NCBI GenBank assembly: GCA_020630615.1
Contig: JAHDBA010000004.1
Span: 1 to 52,071 of the forward strand
DNA: 52,071 nucleotides
Source: Myxococcota bacterium
Lineage (GTDB): Bacteria; Myxococcota; UBA727; JAHDBA01
Direction: 5' to 3'
In this document: positions 35,542-43,467 of the stretch, piece after piece
How the letters are laid out: every line of letters starts with the position of its first letter
Numbering within the stretch: position 1 is the first letter of the stretch
The notes under the pieces: generated by a model
The model's input: only the letters and a program-made list of their open reading frames with translations
What the model was told of the DNA's origin: nothing
Database searches by the model: none
Translations under genes and position numbers: made by a program

Positions 35542-36003
35542 ATGACATTACTTGTTCCCTTTGTGCGCAAATTCGGGCTCTTGGCTGCAATGATCTGCAT
35601 ATTAGGCATTCTCGGGCACCAAAACACTCAAAAATGTGGTACACATGATCGAGAGAGTCATGAACTCAAGGTTGAACACGCAAGCTCTCCGAACTATTAC
35701 CACTTTGAGAGTTATTCCTACTCTTCAACTCTGACCGGAACATTCGTGTCCGAAACATACAGCTCTGGGACACACATTTCATCATCCATCGCGCCAAGCC
35801 GCACTCGACATTATGAGCGACATTTCTCATCCGACTCCGCTGCGAGCATGGAGCAACGTTTTCGGTCACGTTTCAGCAGAGGTGCACGAAACCTGCGCGC
35901 TACGCCTAGCTTTCGACTCGAGCAGCCGTCTCATGACCCTCTTACACGTTGGAGCCGGGCACAGATGCAAGCGTCGCCAGTAATCGTGTGGGAGTTCCGA
36001 TAA
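35542..36003 (+). CDS. Small exported Ser-rich protein, 153 aa
   Basis: Unknown function. The ATG at 35542 has GGAGG six bases upstream. A hydrophobic segment (about residues 10-24, FGLLAAMICILGILG) acts as signal or anchor. The mature part is rich in Ser, Tyr, His and Arg (PNYYHFESYSYSSTLTG, then RHYERHFSSDSAAS) and has no recognised domain; one Cys follows the hydrophobic segment (TQKCGTHD). It has its own predicted promoter and a strong terminator, so it is a single-gene unit, which supports it being real. Confidence 0.65.
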   Translation: MTLLVPFVRKFGLLAAMICILGILGHQNTQKCGTHDRESHELKVEHASSPNYYHFESYSYSSTLTGTFVSETYSSGTHISSSIAPSRTRHYERHFSSDSAASMEQRFRSRFSRGARNLRATPSFRLEQPSHDPLTRWSRAQMQASPVIVWEFR

Positions 36004-36061
36004 AAAAGGTTTTGTTGGACGACAATACATCACTAAATCAATAACTTTGTGAGCCAAGACC

Positions 36062-36083
36062 CCCCAGCAGCTGCTGGGGTTTT
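36062..36083 (+). terminator. Rho-independent terminator before clpP
   Basis: Perfect inverted repeat CCCCAGCAG/CTGCTGGGG followed by TTTTCTATTTTT. The stem must open a small loop in its centre, leaving about seven strong pairs. It lies 58 bases after the stop of the 153-residue gene and isolates it from clpP. Confidence 0.85.
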
Positions 36084-36191
36084 CTATTTTTATTGAGATC
36101 GCACCGGTCTATACGCTCTTGTCCTTCACTTTATTTTAGAAACTGGGTTATACAAGTGTTAGAGACACAATGTCGTCAACAAAGGTGCAAT

Positions 36192-36773
36192 ATGGCTAAG
36201 CAAGAAAAAGAAGAGCAAGGTGGCACGAAAGCAGGTTTCGGCAGTGAAGTCCTTTCCAAGACACGAACAATTGTGATCTCCGAAGAAGTAAAGGACGAAA
36301 CACATGCGAAGGTACTAAACGCGCTCGCGTTCTTAAACTCTGAAGATGAAAAGAGCCCGATTAAAGTTTTCATCAATAGCCCTGGTGGTTCGGCAGATTC
36401 AGGCTTTGCCATTTATGATGCTTTTCGCTTTTCGGCTGCGCCAATTATTACGATTGCGAACGGACTTGTTGCGTCCAGTGCGATACTTATTTTCTTGGGT
36501 GGCGACGACAAGCTTCGTGCGAGTTTACCAAACTCACGCTTCATGTTGCATCAACCTTCCACGATGGCGCGTGGTCAAGCGAGCGACATTGATATTACAT
36601 CCAAAGAACTTATTAAAATTCGCACACGCTACAATCAACTTGTAGCCGAGCATTGCGGTCAAAAACAAGATTATGTCGAAGCACAGGTTCGCCGCGATTT
36701 TTGGTTGGATGCAGAGGAGGCCCTGGAGTTTGGGCTGGCCTCTCGAATTATTCGCTCGAGCTCAGAACTCTAA
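36192..36773 (+). CDS. clpP: ClpP-family serine protease
   Basis: Proteolytic subunit of a Clp protease, 193 residues from ATG 36192 (AAAGG upstream). All blocks of the family are seen: VFINSPGGSADSGFAIYDAF, NGLVASSAILIFLGG with catalytic Ser95, NSRFMLHQPST with His120, and VRRDFWLDAEEALEFGLASR with Asp169, so the triad is intact. The residue after Ser95 is Ser rather than the usual Met, and the N-terminus (MAKQEKEEQGGTKAGFG) is charged and not the usual processed type. There is no tig or clpX next to it, so this may be a second ClpP. A weak promoter (TTCACT, 18 bases, TATACA) lies upstream at 36125-36154. Confidence 0.88.
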   Translation: MAKQEKEEQGGTKAGFGSEVLSKTRTIVISEEVKDETHAKVLNALAFLNSEDEKSPIKVFINSPGGSADSGFAIYDAFRFSAAPIITIANGLVASSAILIFLGGDDKLRASLPNSRFMLHQPSTMARGQASDIDITSKELIKIRTRYNQLVAEHCGQKQDYVEAQVRRDFWLDAEEALEFGLASRIIRSSSEL

Positions 36774-36861
36774 AATCGTGCCTGAGTCAATGCGCCGGTG
36801 AGAGGCTTTCGCGATAGGGTCAAAAAGTAGTGTTTAGATCACGAAGTCGATAAAAGAAGGC

Positions 36862-38046
36862 ATGTCGATTATCAAACGCGTATCCGTCGATGAATTAAGA
36901 ACCGCAGTGCAAGCCTGCATCAAACGTGGTGACCCTGCAACAGCCTTAGATATTGCCCGAAAGGCACTCACAGACACGAACGAAGATAGGCATCTCTACA
37001 CCGATGTACTTGCAAGTGCACATTTTCTCGCCGGTGAGCCTGCTCGCGCATACGAGCTCTGGGGCACGATGCTTGGGACCTTCCCGCAGTCCAAACATCT
37101 ACGCCTAAACTTGCTCGCGTGCCTAAACCGAATGGGTAAATGGTCTGAGGTGATCACTGCTATCGATAAACTCCCAGAGAATCTTCGTAATACCAAGCGG
37201 GTTCAACGATGGCTTGAACGCGCCTCATGCGCTGGAGGTCATAGTCTAATTGCACCTGTCGAGGGTCATGACATGGCGGCACAGTATTCGCAGACAGACA
37301 TGTCTCTTTCTTCTCTGCGTTCTCCTTCAAAGAACTCTTTCAACACATCGCTTCTTCCTTTGACAGGTACGCCAGTAGAGTCCATTAGTTTGCATGACGC
37401 ACAAACATTGATGCCTCATTCTACGACGACGATCACTGAAACACCTGCCAAAACAACTGCCTCCAAAGTTCGAGACAATGAGGTGCAGGCAGGGGAGTCC
37501 TTTAATGAACTTGTAGACGCTGAAAACGACAACACATGTATCCGATTCAATTTAAGGCGAGGTGTGTATCTAAGGCCCAAAATGATCAGCGGGTGGCAGG
37601 GTGACGTCACGATGACGGGCCTCCGAGCGCCCACAAAGCTTATGGATGCCCCCTCCTTAGGGGACGATACACTTGTCTTGGCACGCGGAGATCGCTACGT
37701 GCGAATTCATGCTGGGGCGTCTTTTCGAAGCCTGGTGCTCGCAAACGAAACATTTGTTCTAAAACTTTCATCGTTGGTTGCTGCGGACGCAACTTTACGT
37801 GCAAAGCTATTTGCCGTTCACGGTGAAGAGTATGCATCTTTTTCAGGGACCGGAACCTTGATCCATGAGCTGTCACCATCTCTAACAAACTTGAGGTCTC
37901 AAGGTTTGGACGCAGACCTTAGCGCTGAAAAAGTTGAGGGTTGGATGTATATGACGACAGATGATGTCGTTCACAGCTACATCGAACGTGATGAGGGTTG
38001 TCTTAGCTTTAACACAGGCGTCACTGCTCTCTTGTCTTTAAGTTAA
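36862..38046 (+). CDS. TPR-like protein with unknown C-terminal domain, 394 aa
   Basis: N-terminal 120 residues form two or three helical repeats of TPR type (AVQACIKRGDPATALDIARK, YELWGTMLGTFPQSKHLRL, LLACLNRMGKWSEVITAI). A Ser/Thr-rich linker follows, residues 130-225. The C-terminal 165 residues are beta-rich (VYLRPKMISGWQGDVTMTG, RYVRIHAGASFRSLVLANE, YASFSGTGTLIHELSP) and recall the AIM24-type beta-helix fold, although this is a weak impression. No signal peptide is seen. It precedes the second membrane-hairpin/lipoprotein pair by 41 bases and may belong with it. Confidence 0.7.
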   Translation: MSIIKRVSVDELRTAVQACIKRGDPATALDIARKALTDTNEDRHLYTDVLASAHFLAGEPARAYELWGTMLGTFPQSKHLRLNLLACLNRMGKWSEVITAIDKLPENLRNTKRVQRWLERASCAGGHSLIAPVEGHDMAAQYSQTDMSLSSLRSPSKNSFNTSLLPLTGTPVESISLHDAQTLMPHSTTTITETPAKTTASKVRDNEVQAGESFNELVDAENDNTCIRFNLRRGVYLRPKMISGWQGDVTMTGLRAPTKLMDAPSLGDDTLVLARGDRYVRIHAGASFRSLVLANETFVLKLSSLVAADATLRAKLFAVHGEEYASFSGTGTLIHELSPSLTNLRSQGLDADLSAEKVEGWMYMTTDDVVHSYIERDEGCLSFNTGVTALLSLS

Positions 38047-38087
38047 GCCCGACTTGACACAAGAAAGCCTAATCGCAGACTTATGCT

Positions 38088-38975
38088 ATGCCTTTGTCTA
38101 CATCATCGAAGATCCTAGTTGCGTTCTCGTTCCTCATAGCATTAGCGGCGTTGCCTTCGTATTCCCTGGCTAAGAGCGAAATTCAAAGCGATTCGGTAAA
38201 TACAAGTGCAGAACAACAACCCGTAGCACAGGATGGAGAGACTAACGCGCCCATCGATACTCCTGTGGAAAGTGCAGAGGACGCAGCATTAAAAATGCTC
38301 GCGGAACCCCCTGAATCATCACCCAATACAAAGGAAACGCTGGAAAACAATGCCGAAACCGCCGACGCGCAGGGATTAGGTAATGATGCGCAGGGGTCGC
38401 CAACAGAATTGGAAGAGAGCAAGACAGCATCGACAGCTGAAGAAGGTGAAGAAGACTTTATTGATATTGATGACATCGACTTGGAAGACTTCAAGCTTGA
38501 GGAGGAAGACCCTGAGATTGCTCGACGTGAACACCGCCTGGTCGGATGGGTTTCGGGTGGTGTAGCGGTCGCTGCTCTGACGACTGGTATCATCATGGGG
38601 GTCATTGCGAAACGCGACTACGATTGTCTGGCGGATATTCAAGCCTGCAATGCCGCAAGAGATGAGCCCATAACAGGAGAAGATTTTCTGATTCAGCGTG
38701 GCAAAGTCGAGGAACGTGCCGTAATTGCCGATGTGGCTTTTTTGTTTGCAGGGGCTAGCGCCCTCGTGTCAGGTGTCTCACTCGCTCGAGGGTATTGGCC
38801 CAAAGAGGATAACGGAGATGTCATTGACAATGTCATGTCGACGCCGGTTCTTGCTCCCGAGGGCCGCGAGACGCAATCTGGGCTGAATGCAAGTGACGAA
38901 TCAAACTCAGCAGCAGCAACCGCGAGTGCCAAGGCTGACTCTGAGATAAGCCCTCGTGAGACATCAGGAGTTTAG
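38088..38975 (+). CDS. Exported membrane-hairpin protein, 295 aa (module copy 2)
   Basis: Signal-like N-terminus (LVAFSFLIALAALPSYSLAK), then 120 residues of acidic low-complexity linker with a strongly acidic core (FIDIDDIDLEDFKLEEEDPE). Two membrane helices follow, about residues 150-168 (VSGGVAVAALTTGIIMGVI) and 212-230 (VIADVAFLFAGASALVSGVS). They are joined by a loop with two cysteines (YDCLADIQACNAA), and a polar tail ends the protein. This is the C-terminal hairpin architecture common in Myxococcota and mirrors the gene at 20301. The next gene starts one base after its stop. Function unknown. Confidence 0.75.
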   Translation: MPLSTSSKILVAFSFLIALAALPSYSLAKSEIQSDSVNTSAEQQPVAQDGETNAPIDTPVESAEDAALKMLAEPPESSPNTKETLENNAETADAQGLGNDAQGSPTELEESKTASTAEEGEEDFIDIDDIDLEDFKLEEEDPEIARREHRLVGWVSGGVAVAALTTGIIMGVIAKRDYDCLADIQACNAARDEPITGEDFLIQRGKVEERAVIADVAFLFAGASALVSGVSLARGYWPKEDNGDVIDNVMSTPVLAPEGRETQSGLNASDESNSAAATASAKADSEISPRETSGV

Positions 38976-38976
38976 G

Positions 38977-39405
38977 ATGAAAACAATGAATCACCGAATC
39001 GAATATGAGCCCGAAAAAGCATGGGTAGCGCCCAAGACGTCTCTTCGAAAATCCCTTGCTCCTTTTCTGTTGGCAGCGCTTGTGCTTTCCCCGCTTTCTT
39101 GCACTTTGATTTTGGACACCGAGGCCCTGATTGTGCCCTGCCAAATTGACGAAGACTGTGAAGAAGGCTTGACCTGCTCTGCCGGGGCTTGTGTCCCTGA
39201 GAATGAGGATATCGCACTTGATGATGAAGAGAATCAGAACGATATGGGTGACGATATGCCCCCTGGGGCTCTCGGCGAAGGCGAAAGCACAAACTTTGAA
39301 GATGGCGGAAGCACGGACGACGTGGAAGAAGACGAAGAGTCAGAGACGGATCCGCAAGACAGCGGTGATTCCACCAACGATATGGATGACGGTGCGGCTG
39401 GGTAA
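38977..39405 (+). CDS. Acidic Cys-rich lipoprotein, 142 aa (module copy 2)
   Basis: The ATG at 38977 has AGGAG six bases upstream, inside the end of the preceding gene, so translation is coupled. After a 25-residue polar N-terminus the signal ends in lipobox VLSPLSC. The mature protein contains CQIDEDCEEGLTCSAGAC, the same CxxDxDC pattern as the lipoprotein at 20900, then a long Asp/Glu/Gly/Ser-rich tail (DDMPPGALGEGEST, then DVEEDEESETDPQDSGDS). The PPGxL motif after the Cys domain is also shared. Probably a surface or periplasmic outer-membrane lipoprotein. Confidence 0.8.
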   Translation: MKTMNHRIEYEPEKAWVAPKTSLRKSLAPFLLAALVLSPLSCTLILDTEALIVPCQIDEDCEEGLTCSAGACVPENEDIALDDEENQNDMGDDMPPGALGEGESTNFEDGGSTDDVEEDEESETDPQDSGDSTNDMDDGAAG

Positions 39406-39436
39406 TTCGCTCCCCTACTCGATATCCCTATAGTGG

Positions 39437-39883
39437 CTATATCCCGTGGCCTAACTTTTTCGGTTTGGGTGCAATCCCTGCTGCAGAGGGTGCGACTTTT
39501 CTTAGGTTCGTGCCGCCCTGATCTACCGGTTTCGATCTGGGTTGCGGGGAAACATAGCTTTCGAAAAATACGTAGTTTGTTGAGTAGTCACTGACCTCAA
39601 AGTATACTTTTCTCTCATTCGCATCGCGTGTGAAGTTGAAGTTCGCATCGGCATAACCATAGCCGTATCGATAAGGTCGAACACCCGAATCGTGCGTTCC
39701 TTTTGCAGTGCTCAACTTGTCGACACCCAGAAATCGGTGAACGAGTTTTTCACCTGCGTAAACCTCGACAACACCATTGGTTCCAGTCCAATTTTGTATC
39801 CCCCGGCCAATTTTATTTTGTGTTTCTTGCGTACATGAACTCAGCACGAAGAATGCGCAAAGAGCATAAATATATTTCTTCAT
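39437..39883 (-). CDS. Conserved lipoprotein, 148 aa
   Basis: The ATG at 39883 has AAGGAG eight bases upstream; a longer start eight codons earlier is less likely. Signal peptide with lipobox LSSC (KKYIYALCAFFVLSSC), then a compact domain: KIGRGIQNWTGTNGVVEVYA, PYRYGYGYADANFNFTRD and VYFEVSDYSTNYVFFESY. I associate this pattern with small lipoproteins of marine gammaproteobacteria. The C-terminus is Lys/Pro-rich. The flanking DNA is somewhat richer in A and T than the neighbours, which fits acquisition, but this is weak. No operon partners. Confidence 0.75.
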   Translation of the reverse strand: MKKYIYALCAFFVLSSCTQETQNKIGRGIQNWTGTNGVVEVYAGEKLVHRFLGVDKLSTAKGTHDSGVRPYRYGYGYADANFNFTRDANERKVYFEVSDYSTNYVFFESYVSPQPRSKPVDQGGTNLRKVAPSAAGIAPKPKKLGHGI

Positions 39884-39977
39884 CGATAGACTCCTTTCTC
39901 CTTTCATAACTTTTCATAGTAATGTAAATGGTCCAAGTGGTTTTCGCTAAAAGCGCAGAAAAGTGGTAGGCGAAGGG

Positions 39978-40469
39978 ATGGTCTACCGCATACCAGAGTC
40001 ACTGCCGCCCAGACTTCGGGCCATCACCGAGCTGCTTGATTGCAATCTTGACACTTGGGATATCGGTGCTGATCATGCTTGGGTTGCTGCGCATGCGAAA
40101 AAGCGAAGCCCCAATTGTCGGAGCATTGTCGTTGACCGCTCCTCGAAGGTCATTGAAAGGTTGCGTTTAGCTCAGAACGATGGGCTGCTCGATTCAAAGA
40201 TCGAGTTGGTCAACGAGGATGTTCGCCAGATCCTATGCCCAGCGCATCCTTCCAACATCGTCTTTGCCGGCGTGGGTGCGTATATGATTTGTAAAATGTT
40301 AGAAAAATGGAGCCTGGGCATCCAAAAGCATAGGCTGATCCTGGCACCCGAAACACATGTATCTCGACTGCAAGAGACCCTTCAGGCACAAGAGGCTCCG
40401 TTTTCAACCCGTAAAGTTATGCAAGGCCGCAGAGAGCGAACTCTCTTCCTGCGACCCAGACTGATTTGA
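39978..40469 (+). CDS. TrmK-like SAM-dependent tRNA methyltransferase, short form
   Basis: Resembles the Rossmann domain of TrmK (tRNA adenine-22 N1-methyltransferase). It has LPPRLRAITELLDC at the start, the SAM motif TWDIGADHAWVAAHAKKR (compare DIGxDHAYLP), the acidic strand end IVVDRSSKVIERL, and the post-motif NIVFAGVGAYMICKMLEKW where TrmK has IAGMGG. The protein is only 163 residues; the C-terminal coiled-coil part of TrmK is missing, and the stop is followed at once by the convergent glyA. The start could also be GTG at 39963; neither has ideal ribosome-binding spacing. Target is unproven. Confidence 0.72.
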   Translation: MVYRIPESLPPRLRAITELLDCNLDTWDIGADHAWVAAHAKKRSPNCRSIVVDRSSKVIERLRLAQNDGLLDSKIELVNEDVRQILCPAHPSNIVFAGVGAYMICKMLEKWSLGIQKHRLILAPETHVSRLQETLQAQEAPFSTRKVMQGRRERTLFLRPRLI

Positions 40470-40490
40470 TGCAGAAACTCTTCGGAGGCC

Positions 40491-41732
40491 TTATAACCTG
40501 CGACTCGGATAAAGCGGAAAGTCGCCGCAAAGCTTTTCTACTTCGTTGAGAATTGTTTCTTGCAGCCTGCTGTCCTCCGGGCTGGCCAAGATGTCGGCAA
40601 TCCAAGTCCCTATTTTTTCCATTTCCGCCTGGCCCATTCCGCGCGTTGTCAGTGCCGGCGTTCCAAGCCGAATGCCACTGGTAATCGTTGGCGGTTCTGG
40701 ATCGAAGGGAATCTTATTTTTATTCGTGGTAATGCCTGCAGACTCAAGAATGGCCTCAGCCTCAGCACCGCTAACGGTGGAATCACGAAGGTCCAAGAGT
40801 ACGATATGATTGTCCGTCCCACCCGAAACAAGGTTCACACCTCGTTCAAGCAATGTATTGGCCAATGTTCGAGCATTTTCGATGATAGCAGCAGCGTAAG
40901 CTTTAAACGACGGGTCTAAGGCCTCGCCAAAGGCTACTGCCTTTGCAGCAACCTGTTGCATCAAAGGGCCCCCCTGACACCCAGGGAACACACGACTGTT
41001 CAATTTCTTTGCACGTGATTTTCGACATAATATCAATCCGCCACGCGGCCCTCGTAATGTCTTATGCGTGGTCGTGGTAATGATGTCTGCGTAGGGAACT
41101 GGACTCATGTGCACGCCGGCAGCAACCAGTCCGGCGATATGGGCCATGTCCACCATCAATGGGATATCTTGCTCTGCCGCGATCTTCCCAAAGGCTGCAA
41201 AATCAATCTCACGTGCATATGCCGAAGCACCGGCAACAATCAGATCGGGACGATGCTCTTCCGCAAGCGCCGCGACTTTCATCATATCGATACAATGCGT
41301 TTCTTCGTTCACACCATAGGGCACCACATCAAAGAGCCGCCCCGAGAAGTTCACTTTCGAACCGTGGGTCAGATGTCCACCGTGGTCCAAGTCCATCGCT
41401 AAGATTTTGGCGCCTGGTTTAATGATCGCAGAATAGGCCGCAAAGTTCGCGGTCGCGCCGCTATGAGGCTGAACATTCGCGTGGTCGGCGCCAAAAAGTT
41501 CCTTCGCACGATCTATCGCTAAGGCTTCAATCGTATCATGGTGTTCACAACCTCCATAATAGCGCCGCCCCGGGTAACCTTCAGCATATTTATTGGTCAT
41601 TACAGAGCCCGAAGCTTGCATCACTGCCTCGGACACAAAATTTTCGCTTGCGATAAGCTCCAATGAATTCTGCTGGCGCTTCAGCTCAGCACGCATCGCA
41701 TTAAATACGGGGAGGTCATTCGAAATCGACAT
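40491..41732 (-). CDS. glyA: Serine hydroxymethyltransferase
   Basis: PLP enzyme that interconverts serine and glycine and supplies one-carbon units. The N-terminus fits the family ([20 protein letters not shown]), followed by [51 protein letters not shown] and the PLP-lysine segment [19 protein letters not shown]. The length of 413 is standard. The start at ATG 41732 has AAGGAG upstream. It follows rpiB by 35 bases on the same strand, an arrangement often seen in bacteria. Confidence 0.97.
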   Translation of the reverse strand: MSISNDLPVFNAMRAELKRQQNSLELIASENFVSEAVMQASGSVMTNKYAEGYPGRRYYGGCEHHDTIEALAIDRAKELFGADHANVQPHSGATANFAAYSAIIKPGAKILAMDLDHGGHLTHGSKVNFSGRLFDVVPYGVNEETHCIDMMKVAALAEEHRPDLIVAGASAYAREIDFAAFGKIAAEQDIPLMVDMAHIAGLVAAGVHMSPVPYADIITTTTHKTLRGPRGGLILCRKSRAKKLNSRVFPGCQGGPLMQQVAAKAVAFGEALDPSFKAYAAAIIENARTLANTLLERGVNLVSGGTDNHIVLLDLRDSTVSGAEAEAILESAGITTNKNKIPFDPEPPTITSGIRLGTPALTTRGMGQAEMEKIGTWIADILASPEDSRLQETILNEVEKLCGDFPLYPSRRL

Positions 41733-41767
41733 GGATCTTTTCTCCTTCATTTACCAGACGAAGCCTT

Positions 41768-42214
41768 CTAGGAACGTTCAATTTTCCGCACCCGACTTTC
41801 GTGTCGCCCACCTTCGAAGCGGGAATCGAGAAAGATTGACACAAGGTCAAGGGCCACATCGACCGTGAGCAAACGCTCGCCTAAGCATAATATGTTAAGA
41901 TTGTTATGAGCGCGAGCAAGCCTCACCTGTTCCGCTGAGGTACACATGGCAGCGCGTATACCCCTCACTTTATTCGCCGCAATACTCATGCCTATCCCAC
42001 TGCCGCAAACGAGAATCCCACGACCGCCCCCAGATTCAGAGACTCGATGTGCAACTTTCAACGCGAAGTCTGGGTAGTCGACCGAAACACTCGAATCCGA
42101 TGGTCCAAGGTCGTGACAACGATATTGTGTTGCTCTAAGGTGCGAAACAAGCGCACTTTTGAGCGCCACTCCTGCATGGTCAGAGGCGATCCAAAGTTCC
42201 TTAACACCAACCAT
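41768..42214 (-). CDS. rpiB: Ribose-5-phosphate isomerase B
   Basis: Interconverts ribose 5-phosphate and ribulose 5-phosphate. The RpiB/LacAB pattern is clear: LWIASDHAGVALKSAL, VSVDYPDFALKVAHRV, GILVCGSGIGMSIAANKVRG with the catalytic Cys, and ARAHNNLNILCLGERLL. 148 residues, standard. It precedes glyA in the same operon. Confidence 0.95.
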   Translation of the reverse strand: MVGVKELWIASDHAGVALKSALVSHLRATQYRCHDLGPSDSSVSVDYPDFALKVAHRVSESGGGRGILVCGSGIGMSIAANKVRGIRAAMCTSAEQVRLARAHNNLNILCLGERLLTVDVALDLVSIFLDSRFEGGRHESRVRKIERS

Positions 42215-42268
42215 GGGAGCCTCCCTGTCAACTGATTCCTATGAAGCGCGCTGAAGCGATTCTTTTCT

Positions 42269-43039
42269 TTAGCCTGCAGAGCCATCAGCAGCGTCGCTCT
42301 CTACGCTCGTTTTGTCTTTATTTTCGGGCAAAAGTTTTTCATGCACCAGGATACGTTGACAGCTCGGACACCCCTCGATCAGCTCACCTCGATAAACTTG
42401 AATCACAAGTTGGGGTGGTATTTGCCTAAAACATGAAGAGCATGTTTCTCCTTCAATGATTGCGACACCGGTCACACGTTTTTCAACAATACGCTCGTAC
42501 CGCTTGATCAATGCCGCGGGAAGATCTTTCGCTTCGTTATCCCGGGTACTTCGTAAGGTCGTGACTTTGTCTTCGATCTCCTTCACATTGTCCGCCACCG
42601 AATCCCAGGCGCTACGCGCATCGCTGTCCGCACTTTCAAAGCTGGGTCGAAGTGCATTCACCTCACCCGATACTGCCTCGAGATTCTCCATCGCATCGAT
42701 AATCTTGTTCTCAAGAGCGCTTATGCCCCTTCGTTGCGAACCAATTTCAGAACGAAGTGCGGCATGCTCGCGCTCGTTTCGAATACTGTCTAAGCGTGCT
42801 TCCCACTTTCGGAGGTTGCTCTTCTCTTGCAGCAAATCGCCTTCCATACGCTGTTTCTCTCGCTGAACATCAAGCTCTTGAGACTCGAGCACTTCAAGCT
42901 CTTTGCGTAGTTGATCCGCTTTTTCTCGTAAGGTGTTGGCCTCCGCAGGAATCCGCTTGAGTTCTTCTGCATATTTGCGCATTTCGGCTTCAATCTGTCC
43001 CAACTTCGCAAGACACTGCAATTGTTCAACGATCTTCAT
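42269..43039 (-). CDS. Coiled-coil protein with C4 zinc ribbon, 256 aa
   Basis: Member of the CT398/zinc-ribbon (zf-RING_7) family. About 180 residues of long helical hairpin (AEMRKYAEELKRIPAEANTL, ALRSEIGSQRRGISALENKI) precede a zinc ribbon with CSSCFRQIPPQ and GCPSCQRILVH. The family is widespread and poorly understood; members have been linked to flagellar, secretion or RNA-related functions in different species. The ATG at 43039 has GAGGTG just upstream. It lies 54 bases upstream of rpiB and may be co-transcribed with rpiB-glyA. Confidence 0.88.
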   Translation of the reverse strand: MKIVEQLQCLAKLGQIEAEMRKYAEELKRIPAEANTLREKADQLRKELEVLESQELDVQREKQRMEGDLLQEKSNLRKWEARLDSIRNEREHAALRSEIGSQRRGISALENKIIDAMENLEAVSGEVNALRPSFESADSDARSAWDSVADNVKEIEDKVTTLRSTRDNEAKDLPAALIKRYERIVEKRVTGVAIIEGETCSSCFRQIPPQLVIQVYRGELIEGCPSCQRILVHEKLLPENKDKTSVESDAADGSAG

Positions 43040-43229
43040 AAACACCTCACCACCAAAACTTATCTCACTTCGTCAAAATTGAAAGATAAGCCCGTATTAA
43101 AAAAAGAAAAAAGCTGCAGCGTCCGACACGAAACTGTTTTCTATGTCACAACGAGGATATCAGACGGCTTATAGAAAAAGAGGCGAGGCACTCAAAAATG
43201 AACAGACAATATAGAAGGAATAAACAAGG

Positions 43230-43304
43230 TGGTGGGCCCGGCTGGGGTCGAACCAGCGCGCGTTCGGTTATGAGCCGAATGCTCTACCACTGAGCTACAG
43301 GCCC
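43230..43304 (-). tRNA. tRNA with CAT anticodon (tRNA-Ile2 likely, or Met)
   Basis: Full cloverleaf on the minus strand. Acceptor GGGCCTG pairs with CGGGCCC, D arm GCTC/GAGC with a short loop, anticodon stem TTCGG/CCGAA with loop CTCATAA, T arm GCTGG-TTCGACC-CCAGC, discriminator A and encoded CCA (43230-43232). It is not the initiator (normal G1-C72 pair). C4-G69 and C5-G68 are the acceptor-stem pairs that the lysidine synthetase TilS recognises in tRNA-Ile2 of E. coli. The tRNA at 3525 lacks them. I therefore favour Ile2, but standard tools may label it Met. Confidence 0.85.
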
Positions 43305-43360
43305 CCACAATACACTCATAACATATGCATCAAATAAATTAAGTTTAAAGCACATAAAAC

Positions 43361-43411
43361 AAAAAAAACGCACTGTCGAAAGAATACGCTTTTTCTGTTA
43401 CCGACAAGTGC
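43361..43411 (-). terminator. Rho-independent terminator of rpoD
   Basis: On the minus strand GCAC-T-TGTCG pairs with CGACA-GTGC (nine pairs, one bulged T) around a 23-base loop. It is followed by CG-adjacent TTTTTTTT. It lies 57 bases after the rpoD stop and separates rpoD from the CAT tRNA gene. Confidence 0.72.
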
Positions 43412-43467
43412 CCCTTTAACAAAAAGTCCTGTCTCTCCAAGGGCCGTCGAGCTCTAACCTGTCAGAC

